NCBI GenBank assembly: GCA_024695815.1
Contig: JAILHK010000013.1
Span: 18,619 to 82,618 of the forward strand
From: Prevotella sp.
Lineage (GTDB): Bacteria > Bacteroidota > Bacteroidia > Bacteroidales > Bacteroidaceae
Direction: 5' to 3'
DNA: 64,000 nt
Shown in pieces: positions 17,533 through 25,301 of this stretch (position 1 is its first letter; each line of letters opens with the position of its first letter). The notes under the pieces are model-generated. The model saw only the letters and a list, made by a program, of their open reading frames with translations, was not told where the DNA came from and did not search any database. A program made the position numbers and the translations under genes.

Positions 17533-18972
17533 ATGGAAATTTACATAATGATAGCATTGGTGCTTGGTGGACTGATGGGCATAGTGGGTTACCTCGTAGG
17601 CAGCCACGGTAAAAATGACATTCTGCACACCATCACCACTCTGACAGCTGAACGCGACGTACAGAAAGCCAATGCCGAAAATGCTAACCGACAATGGGAA
17701 GCACAGAAGGCTGTACAAGAGAGAACCATAGGCACACTGAAGGCAGAACAGGAGAAAGCCATCAGTGAGCTGAAGATAGAGCATGAGAAAGCCATCGGGG
17801 CGCTGAAGGAGGAACATGAGAAGAACCTGAAAAGGCAACAGGAGTCTTTCGAACAACAGATAGCCACCTTGAAGCAAATGAACGAGGAACAGGTGAAGAC
17901 ACAGTTAGACCTGATTAAGGAACAAATGCAAACCACCTCTGAACGCGTGCTCAAATCACGACAGGAGGAATTGGGCGCACAAAACCAAGAGCAGGTATCA
18001 AAGATTATTGACCCACTGCAGAAGAGCCTTAAGGACATGCAAGAGGCCCTGAACCGTAGCAAGGAGCAACAGACCGAAGCGCTGACCCGATTGGACGAAA
18101 GCATCAAGATAAACCTACAAAAGAGTATGGCTATCGGCGAGACGGCCGACCGACTGACACGTGCCTTGACCGGCGAGGTAAAGGTGCAGGGCAACTTTGG
18201 AGAATTGAAGCTGAAACAGTTGCTCGAGGATCTTGAACTGAAAGAGGGTGAACAGTTTGACACACAAGAGACACTGAAAGACAAAGACGGACGCAGTGCC
18301 AAGGGCGACGATGGTCGCGGCTTGATTCCCGACTTCATCCTGCACTTCCCCAACAATCGTCATGTGGTGGTCGATTCAAAGATGTCGCTCACCGACTACG
18401 AACGCTACATGAATGCCGAAGACGGCTCACCCGAAAAGAGCCAGTACCTAAAGGCGCACATTGACAGCGTGAGGGCACAGGTGAAACGACTGGCCAAGAA
18501 GGAATACACCAAATATCTGCCCAGTGGCTACAACCGTCTGAATTTCGCCATCATGTATGTGCCTATAGAAGGTGCACTGAACCTGGCGCTGCTGAACGAT
18601 GCCACATTGTGGCGCGAGGCCTACGACCAGGGGGTGATGATACTAGGCCCGCAAACCATGTATATGAACCTTCGCGTGCTGGAGATGATGTGGACACAGG
18701 TGCGCCAACTGAAGAACCAGCAGACCATGATGGATGCTGCCAATACGGTGATAGACCGCGTTCAGGACTTCGGCATCCGCTTTATGGATGTGGAGTCGAG
18801 CATGAACGACACCATCAAGAAGATTAGCAAGCTGAAGATAACCACTGCCGAAAGTGGACCCAGCATCATCACAGCTGCCAGAAACCTGTTGAAGGCTGGA
18901 GCTATGGAAAACAAGAAGAAAAAGTCACTGACAGAAATGGACGACTCGCTGTTTATTGAAAACAACGAATAA
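17533..18972 (+). CDS. rmuC: DNA recombination protein RmuC
   Basis: 479 residues. One N-terminal membrane helix (residues 4-22, IMIALVLGGLMGIVGYLVG), a long charged coiled coil (about 35-190, rich in Glu, Lys and Gln), and the RmuC core with GNFGELKLKQLLEDLELKEGEQF, IPDFILHFPNNRHVVVDSKMSLTDYERY, and AIMYVPIEGALNLAL. The core is related to restriction-like nuclease folds; in E. coli, RmuC lowers the frequency of inversions at short inverted repeats. The start at 17533 fits a -7 box at 17501-17508. The following MATE gene begins 18 bases after its stop, so the two are probably cotranscribed. Confidence 0.95.
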   Translation: MEIYIMIALVLGGLMGIVGYLVGSHGKNDILHTITTLTAERDVQKANAENANRQWEAQKAVQERTIGTLKAEQEKAISELKIEHEKAIGALKEEHEKNLKRQQESFEQQIATLKQMNEEQVKTQLDLIKEQMQTTSERVLKSRQEELGAQNQEQVSKIIDPLQKSLKDMQEALNRSKEQQTEALTRLDESIKINLQKSMAIGETADRLTRALTGEVKVQGNFGELKLKQLLEDLELKEGEQFDTQETLKDKDGRSAKGDDGRGLIPDFILHFPNNRHVVVDSKMSLTDYERYMNAEDGSPEKSQYLKAHIDSVRAQVKRLAKKEYTKYLPSGYNRLNFAIMYVPIEGALNLALLNDATLWREAYDQGVMILGPQTMYMNLRVLEMMWTQVRQLKNQQTMMDAANTVIDRVQDFGIRFMDVESSMNDTIKKISKLKITTAESGPSIITAARNLLKAGAMENKKKKSLTEMDDSLFIENNE

Positions 18973-18990
18973 ACGAAAAAAAATACGATT

Positions 18991-20361
18991 TTGAAAAGCA
19001 AGGACCTCTTAGCTTATATTCGCGAAGGCCGCACCATGACACAACAGGAGAAGTTGCGCCTCATTGTGCAGTTGTCTATCCCCTCTATTCTGGCGCAGAT
19101 CTCTGCCACCGTCATGTTCATCATCGACGCTGCCATGGTGGGACATCTGGGTGCTCGTGCTACAGCAGCCATCGGTCTGGTAGAGACCACCACCTGGTTG
19201 CTAGGTGGTATCTCGTCAGCTGTGTCGATGGGCTTTTCCGTTCAGGTGGCCCACTTCATTGGTGCCAACGACTTTGAGAGTGCCCGTAGGGTGTTGCGCC
19301 AATCGTTGGTATGCGCTTTTTCCTGGAGCGTATGTCTCTCCCTGATATGCGTTGCCATCCACAGCTACCTGCCCTATTGGCTGGGCGGAAGCGAAGAGAT
19401 TGCGCACGATGCCTCCATGTACTTCATGCTGATTGGCGTGTTTGGCATCTTCTTCCAGATGGAAGGCCTGGCTGGTTCGATGTTGAAATGTTCGGGCAAC
19501 ATGAAGATTCCTTCCATTCTAAACATCACCATGTGCGTGATGGACGTGGTCTTCAACTACCTATTTATATATATACTGCAATTGGGCGTCATGGGTGCAG
19601 CACTTGGCACCGGCATGGCCATGCTGATAACTGCCGTGCTGATGCTCTATTTCCTATTGGTGCGTAGCGACATGCTTCGGCTGAAAGGAAATCCCGGCAC
19701 CTTCAAACCCAGTGGCGACACCATTAGAACTGCTATTAAGATTGGTGCCCCCATGGGACTGCAACACCTGTTGATGGGTGGCGCACAGATTGTGAGCACT
19801 ATCATCGTTGCCCCCTTAGGCACTATCGCCATTGCTGCCAACTCACTGGCCATCACCGTAGAGAGTCTTTGCTACATGCCGGGGTATGGCATTGCCGAGG
19901 CAGCCACCACACTGGTCGGTCAAGGCATTGGTGCCGGTCAGCGCGTGCTGACCCGCTCATTTGCCAATCTGTCTGTCATGCTGGGCATCGGTGTGATGAC
20001 CGTGATGGGCGTCATGATGTGGATTTTCTCTCCCGAACTGATGGGCATCCTCTCACCTGTCGAGGAAATCATCAACGAAGGAACGCGTGCCCTGCGCATC
20101 GAGGCGTGGGCAGAACCAATGTTTGCAGCAGCCATCGTGTGCAATGGTGTGTTTATAGGCGCTGGCGATACCTTAAAGCCTGCAATCATGAGTCTCTGCT
20201 CTATGTGGGGTGTCCGCCTGACACTGGCATGGTGGTTGGCACGCGACTTTGGTTTGCGAGGCTTCTGGACAGCCATGGCCATCGAACTGACCTTCCGTGG
20301 CAGCATCTTCTTGGCACGCATGCGATACGGAAAGTGGAACACCAAGAAACTGACTCACTGA
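18991..20361 (+). CDS. MATE family efflux transporter
   Basis: 456 residues if the TTG at 18991 is used. An ATG at 19036 (MTQQEKLRLIVQLSIPSIL) gives 441 residues and is the alternative; the longer form carries the KDLLAYIREGRTM lead-in that I recall in related Bacteroidales proteins. About twelve membrane helices in two pseudo-repeats. Family stretches: FIIDAAMVGHLGARATAAIGL, GAPMGLQHLLMGGAQI, and PGYGIAEAATTLVGQGIGAGQ. These inner-membrane exporters use Na+ or H+ gradients to expel cationic drugs or metabolites; the substrate is unknown here. It lies downstream of rmuC, 18 bases apart, and is followed by a hairpin at 20378-20417. Confidence 0.93.
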   Translation: MKSKDLLAYIREGRTMTQQEKLRLIVQLSIPSILAQISATVMFIIDAAMVGHLGARATAAIGLVETTTWLLGGISSAVSMGFSVQVAHFIGANDFESARRVLRQSLVCAFSWSVCLSLICVAIHSYLPYWLGGSEEIAHDASMYFMLIGVFGIFFQMEGLAGSMLKCSGNMKIPSILNITMCVMDVVFNYLFIYILQLGVMGAALGTGMAMLITAVLMLYFLLVRSDMLRLKGNPGTFKPSGDTIRTAIKIGAPMGLQHLLMGGAQIVSTIIVAPLGTIAIAANSLAITVESLCYMPGYGIAEAATTLVGQGIGAGQRVLTRSFANLSVMLGIGVMTVMGVMMWIFSPELMGILSPVEEIINEGTRALRIEAWAEPMFAAAIVCNGVFIGAGDTLKPAIMSLCSMWGVRLTLAWWLARDFGLRGFWTAMAIELTFRGSIFLARMRYGKWNTKKLTH

Positions 20362-20654
20362 AAAATACACAAATAGAGAAGTGCAGCCTTCGGGTCACTA
20401 CCCTGAGGCTGCACTTCACAGATATTAATAACTAAAAACCTTTTCTAACTTGTTACCCTTTCTTACAATCTTTCTATTTACCTTTACTAATACCTTCTTG
20501 AAAACCTTACTAACAATCTATTTACTAACCTTAATCAAACTAAACTACTGAATTTCTCTTTTCTTTGCTTTCTCTACGCCTTTCACAAGGCCCCTGATTA
20601 ATCTTTTTTACCTTAACTAATTACCTTATTGAAGATCTCTTTGTTTTCTTTTGA
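20362..20654 (-). ncRNA. Candidate small RNA (~290 nt, C-poor), no open reading frame
   Basis: On the minus strand a -7 box TACCTTTG (20667-20660) with TTG 23 bases upstream would start a transcript near 20654. The transcript runs left through about 240 bases full of stop codons and ends in a strong hairpin (20417-20378) followed by a U-rich run. By my count the plus strand has about ten G in 20441-20640, so the RNA would be nearly free of C over 200 nt. Short motifs such as TTAGTAAGGT and GTAAAGGTAA recur. It does not show RNase P, tmRNA or SRP signatures that I could recognise. It is downstream of rsmA on the same strand and antisense to the 3' flank of the MATE gene. Confidence 0.55.
20378..20417. 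terminator. Hairpin shared by the MATE gene and the candidate small RNA
   Basis: 12-bp stem GAAGTGCAGCCT (20378-20389) with AGGCTGCACTTC (20406-20417), extended by CGGG/CCTG-type pairs towards the loop. A U-rich tail (TCTCTATTTGTGTATTTTTC) follows only in the minus-strand direction, so it looks designed mainly for minus-strand transcripts. Confidence 0.75.
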
Positions 20655-20738
20655 CGATGCAAAGGTAGGCATTATTCCAATATGTTGTATCAAAAATAAT
20701 GCGATAAAATGAAAAAAAGGGCTTCTTATTGACGCAAA

Positions 20739-21536
20739 TCAAGCATTTGTGTTCGCACACAATGCTTTTTCCACCAAATTAGTCAATTCCACAAACTGTG
20801 AAATGGTCAGCTGTTCGGGGCGCAAAGTTGCAAACTCGGATGCGTTAATGATAGACATATCTGGCAACATCTGCTTCAGCGAAACGCGCAGCATCTTACG
20901 ACGCTGGTTGAACGATGTCTTCACCACACGCTTAAACAAGTTCTCGTCGCATCCCAATCGTTGCACCTTATTGCGTGTCATACGGATTACGGCACTTTGC
21001 ACTTTGGGAGGCGGGTTGAACACACCGGGTTCTACGGTGAAGAGGTATTCTACATCGTACCAAGCCTGAATCAGTACCGAAAGAATGCCATACTGCTTAT
21101 TGCCAGGCTCTGAAGCAATGCGCAATGCCACCTCTCGCTGTATCATACCAGTACAACAGGGGATGAGATCGCGGTTGTCTATCATCTTAAAGAATATCTG
21201 CGATGAGATATCGTAGGGATAGTTGCCCGTCAGCACAAACTGGTTGCCGCCAAACACCTCTCGCAAATCCATACGCAGGAAGTCCTCGCCAAGGATGTTC
21301 TCGCGCAACTTGGGGAAATGCTCGTTCAAATATTCCACCGATTCGCGGTCTATCTCCACCACTTTAAAGGGACGTGGCTTCTCTACCAGGTACTGCGTCA
21401 TGACGCCCATACCCGGGCCAACTTCCAAAACGGGAATATCAGGACAAGCATCTACCGTGTCAGCGATGCGCTTAGCTATCGAGAGGTCAGTCAGGAAGTG
21501 CTGACCAAGATTCTTTTTGGGTCTAACTTGCTTCAT
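20739..21536 (-). CDS. rsmA: 16S rRNA dimethyladenosine transferase RsmA/KsgA
   Basis: 265 residues from ATG 21536 (MKQVRPKKNLGQHFLTD). A TTG three codons upstream lies in the -7 promoter box and is rejected. SAM-binding motif I VLEVGPGMGVMTQYL, catalytic motif IV NYPYDISSQIFFKM (a variant of NLPYNIS), and VFNPPPKVQSAVIRM near residue 183. It dimethylates two adjacent adenines in the 3' end hairpin of 16S rRNA late in 30S assembly. TACCTTTG ends only 6 bases before the ATG, so the mRNA is probably leaderless. It stands alone, with the candidate small RNA starting about 85 bases after its stop. Confidence 0.97.
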   Translation of the reverse strand: MKQVRPKKNLGQHFLTDLSIAKRIADTVDACPDIPVLEVGPGMGVMTQYLVEKPRPFKVVEIDRESVEYLNEHFPKLRENILGEDFLRMDLREVFGGNQFVLTGNYPYDISSQIFFKMIDNRDLIPCCTGMIQREVALRIASEPGNKQYGILSVLIQAWYDVEYLFTVEPGVFNPPPKVQSAVIRMTRNKVQRLGCDENLFKRVVKTSFNQRRKMLRVSLKQMLPDMSIINASEFATLRPEQLTISQFVELTNLVEKALCANTNA

Positions 21537-21542
21537 TGGGTG

Positions 21543-21574
21543 CAAAGGTAGTGCAAATTGAGTGAATAACCAAA
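21543..21574 (-). promoter_or_regulatory. Promoter of rsmA
   Basis: Minus strand TTTG (21574-21571), 20-base spacer, TACCTTTG (21550-21543), then 6 bases to the ATG. Near-perfect consensus, implying a leader of zero to one base. Confidence 0.85.
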
Positions 21575-21663
21575 ACTTTTCAAGTTTTTCCGAGATTCAG
21601 CCCACCTTCGAACTATGCTGAAAGTTAGTGCTATTTGTGTAAAAGCCAACAGCAAACAAAGAA

Positions 21664-21696
21664 GACTCTCACACTTCAGATTGAAGTATGAGAGTC
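21664..21696 (-). terminator. Intrinsic terminator of the two-repeat lipoprotein gene
   Basis: 15-bp stem (21664-21678 with 21682-21696, one mismatch or wobble) with a 3-base loop, then TTCTTTGTTT on the minus strand, 23 bases past the lipoprotein stop codon. Confidence 0.8.
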
Positions 21697-21719
21697 AAAT
21701 AATAAATAAGGTATAATGG

Positions 21720-22646
21720 CTACTTTCCCAATTTCTTTGATAACGTCTGTGCGAATATTTCACCAGCCTCGTCAATGTTGTTACAACGCTTAATGGTCAT
21801 CACGTCGGTTTTGTTTTCTTCCAAATGACGGCGAACAGTGAGTTCATTCTCTGTAACACTCAGAACGTCACCTTGTTTATACTCTGTACCTTCAGGAGTA
21901 ACAATTTCCATAGTAACAGTAGCATTCTCCAAGCTCCAGTTCATATCAATATTTACCGCCTCTGGTTTCCAGTCTTTGTCTGCTTTTGCCTTGAACTCAG
22001 CATACTTACCTATTCCATCGGGTTCAAGACACATAACAAAAAGATTAAGTTTCCGTTCAGAATTCTCGTCTATGCCATACCAGCAACCCATGATATTCTC
22101 AGCTGTAATATCGAGAGACTCGCCACTTCCACCACCTTGACCATTGCCAGATCTTTCACCTAACAGCTCTGCAAGAATTGTCTCACCATACTGAGGAGTA
22201 TCACAACGTACCAACTCGATCACATCCGTCTTACCTTCGTCCAGATAGCGTCTGATCTTAAGTAAATTTCCTTTTAGGCTTAAGAGATCTGCCTTCATCT
22301 GCATATTCTCGCCATCCTGGCCGGCCACTGTCATAATAATCGTGCCATTAGACAAAAGCCATTGCATGTTGGCTGTTTCTCTTTCTATCTGCCAATTATA
22401 TTTTGACTTAGCTTTATATTCATTAAACAAGCATGTGCCGTTGGACTCAAAGTAAATAGAGAACACTGAGATCTTCGTATCAGAATTCTCGTCTACACCA
22501 TACCAGCTACCTCTGATTTGATCAGCACTAATAGAAGTATCGCCTGCACCACCATTTTCTTCTTCGTCGTCGCCACAGGCAACAAAAGCCATTGAACCAA
22601 ATAGCATGCAAAGCATGAGACCCATTAAATAAAAAAGTTTCTTCAT
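21720..22646 (-). CDS. Lipoprotein with two tandem lipocalin-like repeats
   Basis: 308 residues. Lipoprotein signal peptide with lipobox FVAC, acylated Cys24, followed at once by GDDEEE; acidic residues right after the cysteine are the lipoprotein export signal known to direct Bacteroidetes lipoproteins to the cell surface. Two homologous modules follow, about residues 38-160 and 178-303, each starting with I-x-G-x-W-Y-G-x-D-E-N-S and ending with L-x-x-R-R-x-L-x-E-x-K-T-D-V plus a Cys-containing tail (VRCD, KRCN). A Gly-rich linker (GNGQGGGSGE) separates them. This resembles the small lipocalin-like/DUF domains in Bacteroidales lipoproteins, but the function is unknown. It is divergent from the membrane AraC gene, which could regulate it; that is inference. 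Confidence 0.8.
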   Translation of the reverse strand: MKKLFYLMGLMLCMLFGSMAFVACGDDEEENGGAGDTSISADQIRGSWYGVDENSDTKISVFSIYFESNGTCLFNEYKAKSKYNWQIERETANMQWLLSNGTIIMTVAGQDGENMQMKADLLSLKGNLLKIRRYLDEGKTDVIELVRCDTPQYGETILAELLGERSGNGQGGGSGESLDITAENIMGCWYGIDENSERKLNLFVMCLEPDGIGKYAEFKAKADKDWKPEAVNIDMNWSLENATVTMEIVTPEGTEYKQGDVLSVTENELTVRRHLEENKTDVMTIKRCNNIDEAGEIFAQTLSKKLGK

Positions 22647-22820
22647 AATTACTATTTTTTTATAAATTAAACATAATTTTTGTTTTTACCTTCTGCAAAG
22701 ATAATCCATTATAGCCAATACTGAGATATCGTTTTCACAGAACGTTTGCCCATAATCACAGAGAAATATTTCAGAATCACAAAACAATTATTCATTTTAA
22801 CATTTTTTTTCTTATGAACA

Positions 22821-22852
22821 TTGTTTTATCTCCCAATTAGTTACTAATTTTG
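22821..22852 (+). promoter_or_regulatory. Promoter of the membrane AraC regulator gene
   Basis: TTG at 22821-22823, 21-base spacer, TAATTTTG at 22845-22852, then only 5 bases to the ATG at 22858, again implying a leaderless transcript. Confidence 0.75.
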
Positions 22853-22857
22853 CATGT

Positions 22858-24018
22858 ATGAAGATTATACTATTTACAGTTATGCCCATGTTCGTTTGCT
22901 TTTTTTGGAGTTGCATGTTAGCATTCGAACTTCACCGAGATGGAAAGCACCGCACTCGTTTTCATCTATTTATATTCATGCTAACGACAATGGTGCTGTA
23001 CATGGGGCATTTCGTATTCTTCAACCACAAGACAACGCTTATCCCTCTGACAAACACGCTATATTGTGCCAGCAACTTAGCTGTTTACCCTCTATTCTAT
23101 CTATACATATGCTCACTGACTACCAGAAGGGAACATCATAAACTCCGTTATATCATGCTTATCCCCTCCATCTTGGCTTTTATTTTTGTGGGATTATTAT
23201 ATATACTAATGTCGCCAGAGGAAACAGCGCAATTCATAGACATTTATCTATACCAAGGAAAACACGAAGGACTCACGGGGTTAGCCATTCCACAAGCCGT
23301 AATTCACGACATCTGCAAGGGTCTGTTCGCCACCCTTCTTATCCCAGTCGTATTATTAGGTCACAAACATCTGAAGCAATATGAAAGACAAATTAAGGAA
23401 GCCTATGCCGATGTAGAAGACAAGACTTTAGACCTTGTTCATTATATGTTGCTAACATTCGTCATTTCATCCATTTTCTCGTTTGCATTAAACATCATAG
23501 GTCGCCATCACTTCAACGAGTCTATCTGGAAACTGAGCATTCCCTCTACACTTTTCTCTATCATACTATTTATAATAGGTTATGTAGGACTGTATCAGAA
23601 ATTCAGCATAGAGAATATTGAACAGGACGAAGAACAGGACAAAGATTATACCGATGAATCCGTATCAGGGACACCAGTAATCAAAGAACTGCGCAATCGC
23701 ATTGAACAACTGATGGACAAGGATCAACTATACCGTCAGCCCAACCTAAAGATTGCCGACATCGTGCAACGCTTGGGCACTAATCGCAACTACATCTATA
23801 TCGCCATCAACCGCGAAACCGGCATGTCATTCAATGAGTATATCAACCGCATGCGCATTGATTATGCAACGACGCTCATCAGTCAACATCCCACCAAGCT
23901 GCTGACCGAGATTTCAGAGGAATCTGGCTTCACCAGCACTACATCGTTCTACAGAAACTTTAAACTATACAAAGGCGTTGGTCCGCGCGAATATCAAAAA
24001 ATGCAGAACCATCAATAG
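22858..24018 (+). CDS. AraC family regulator with an N-terminal multi-pass membrane domain
   Basis: 386 residues. Residues 1-260 contain about seven hydrophobic helices (for example IILFTVMPMFVCFFWSCML, YIMLIPSILAFIFVGLLYIL, LFSIILFIIGYVGLY), then an acidic linker (EDEEQDKDYTDE). A C-terminal AraC-type double helix-turn-helix follows, with LKIADIVQRLGTNRNYIYIAIN and TEISEESGFTSTTSFYRNFKLYKGVGPREY. The layout implies a membrane-anchored transcription factor sensing an envelope or membrane signal. The ATG at 22858 follows the -7 box by 5 bases; an ATG four bases earlier is in another frame. No neighbouring kinase or obvious operon partner exists; the divergent lipoprotein gene is a candidate target. 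Confidence 0.9.
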   Translation: MKIILFTVMPMFVCFFWSCMLAFELHRDGKHRTRFHLFIFMLTTMVLYMGHFVFFNHKTTLIPLTNTLYCASNLAVYPLFYLYICSLTTRREHHKLRYIMLIPSILAFIFVGLLYILMSPEETAQFIDIYLYQGKHEGLTGLAIPQAVIHDICKGLFATLLIPVVLLGHKHLKQYERQIKEAYADVEDKTLDLVHYMLLTFVISSIFSFALNIIGRHHFNESIWKLSIPSTLFSIILFIIGYVGLYQKFSIENIEQDEEQDKDYTDESVSGTPVIKELRNRIEQLMDKDQLYRQPNLKIADIVQRLGTNRNYIYIAINRETGMSFNEYINRMRIDYATTLISQHPTKLLTEISEESGFTSTTSFYRNFKLYKGVGPREYQKMQNHQ

Positions 24019-24026
24019 AAAATCAT

Positions 24027-24242
24027 CGTTTTCTTTTTGCATTTCGCTCATTTATTCGTAACTCTGACTACGTCTTAGTTACTGGCATTCGGAAATGAAA
24101 AAGAAAACCTCGTTTTCTTTTTGCATTTCGCTCATTTATTCGTAACTTTGGATAAACCGAAGTTACTTGCATTCGGAAATGAAAAAGAAAACCTCGTTTT
24201 CTTTTTGCATTTCGCTCATTTATTCGTAACTTTGCGAAATCT
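24027..24242 (+). repeat. Tandem 84-bp promoter-bearing repeat, two and a half copies
   Basis: Units start at 24027, 24111 and 24195, exactly 84 bp apart; the third is cut short by the ATG of the next gene. Each unit has TTTG (24036, 24120, 24204), a 19-base spacer CATTTCGCTCATTTATTCG, and a -7 box (TAACTCTG at 24059, TAACTTTG at 24143 and 24227). Each complete unit then has CATTCGGAAATG and an AT-rich hairpin AAAAAGAAAA-CCTCG-TTTTCTTTTT that spans the boundary with the next unit. The third copy is the promoter of the flippase gene. The same family recurs at 51.9 kb. Confidence 0.9.
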
Positions 24243-25271
24243 ATGAAGTACGTTCAAGCCATCGCAAAAATTATACTGCCACTCCTTCTGGGTGGTGCCA
24301 TTCTTTATTGGATGTACCGCGGCTTTGATTTTCAAGGCATTAAGCAAGTGGTGCTCCACGAAATGAACTGGACCTGGATGCTGCTTTCCTTTCCATTTGG
24401 CATACTGGCACAGGCTTTTCGCGGCTGGCGCTGGCGTCAGACACTGGAGCCAATGGGCGAGAAAACAAGAAATTCGGTTGTCGTCAACTCTGTTTTTACC
24501 AGCTATGCCGTCTCGCTGCTCATTCCGCGTATTGGCGAGTTCACACGTTGTGGACTGCTAAAGCGCTGGGAAGGGGTGTCGTTTGCCAAAGCGCTGGGCA
24601 CGGTGGTCACCGAACGCGCCGTCGATACGCTGATGGTGATGCTCTACTCTGGTCTCATCCTGCTTTTCGAGATGAGTATCTTTGGCACCTTTTTCAAAAA
24701 GACAGGCACATCGATCGACCATATATTGACCAGCTTCTCGCTGACAGGATGGCTCGTAACGGGCATTTGTGGCGTGGCCGTATTGCTGTTGCTCCACATG
24801 CTGCTGCGTCGCCTATCTATATATAATAAGGTAAGGATGACATTGCACGGCATCTGGGAAGGCGTGCTGTCACTGAAGGGCATCAAAAACCTCCCTCTCT
24901 ATCTGCTGTTCTCAGTCGGCATCTGGGTGATGTACTTCTTGCATTTTTACCTGACATTCTTTTGTTTCGACTTCACCAAAGCATTAGGCATCGGTTGTGC
25001 ACTGGTATGTTTCGTGGTGGGCAACTTTGCCGTCATCGTACCTACGCCCAATGGTGCTGGTCCATGGCATTTTGCCGTTAAGACCATGTTGATTCTCTAT
25101 GGCGTGGCCGACGAGCGTGCCCTGTATTTCGTGCTTATCGTACACACCGTACAGACCCTGCTAGTTATCCTCTTGGGCGTATGGGCGTGGATATCTCTTA
25201 ACTTCACGAAGATACGCAGACCCGAAGGTGCTGTGGCGCAAGAAGGAACCATTATTATGCAAACAAAATAA
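24243..25271 (+). CDS. Flippase-like / lysylphosphatidylglycerol synthase transmembrane-region protein (UPF0104)
   Basis: 342 residues with about eight membrane helices. The pattern of AQAFRGWRWRQTLEPMG, ISLLIPRIGEFTRCGLLKRWEGVSFAKALGTVVTERAVD (given here in pieces: SLLIPRIGEFTRCG, KALGTVVTERAVDTL) and PTPNGAGPWHFAVKTML is characteristic of the membrane half of MprF-like proteins without the synthase domain. Roles proposed for the family are lipid flipping in the inner membrane; the substrate is unknown. The start at 24243 is 8 bases after TAACTTTG of the repeat array, so the mRNA has almost no leader. pepD follows 30 bases downstream and dacB 9 bases after that, suggesting one transcript. 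Confidence 0.85.
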   Translation: MKYVQAIAKIILPLLLGGAILYWMYRGFDFQGIKQVVLHEMNWTWMLLSFPFGILAQAFRGWRWRQTLEPMGEKTRNSVVVNSVFTSYAVSLLIPRIGEFTRCGLLKRWEGVSFAKALGTVVTERAVDTLMVMLYSGLILLFEMSIFGTFFKKTGTSIDHILTSFSLTGWLVTGICGVAVLLLLHMLLRRLSIYNKVRMTLHGIWEGVLSLKGIKNLPLYLLFSVGIWVMYFLHFYLTFFCFDFTKALGIGCALVCFVVGNFAVIVPTPNGAGPWHFAVKTMLILYGVADERALYFVLIVHTVQTLLVILLGVWAWISLNFTKIRRPEGAVAQEGTIIMQTK

Positions 25272-25301
25272 ATATTGATATAAACAATAACAGACACTGC
25301 T

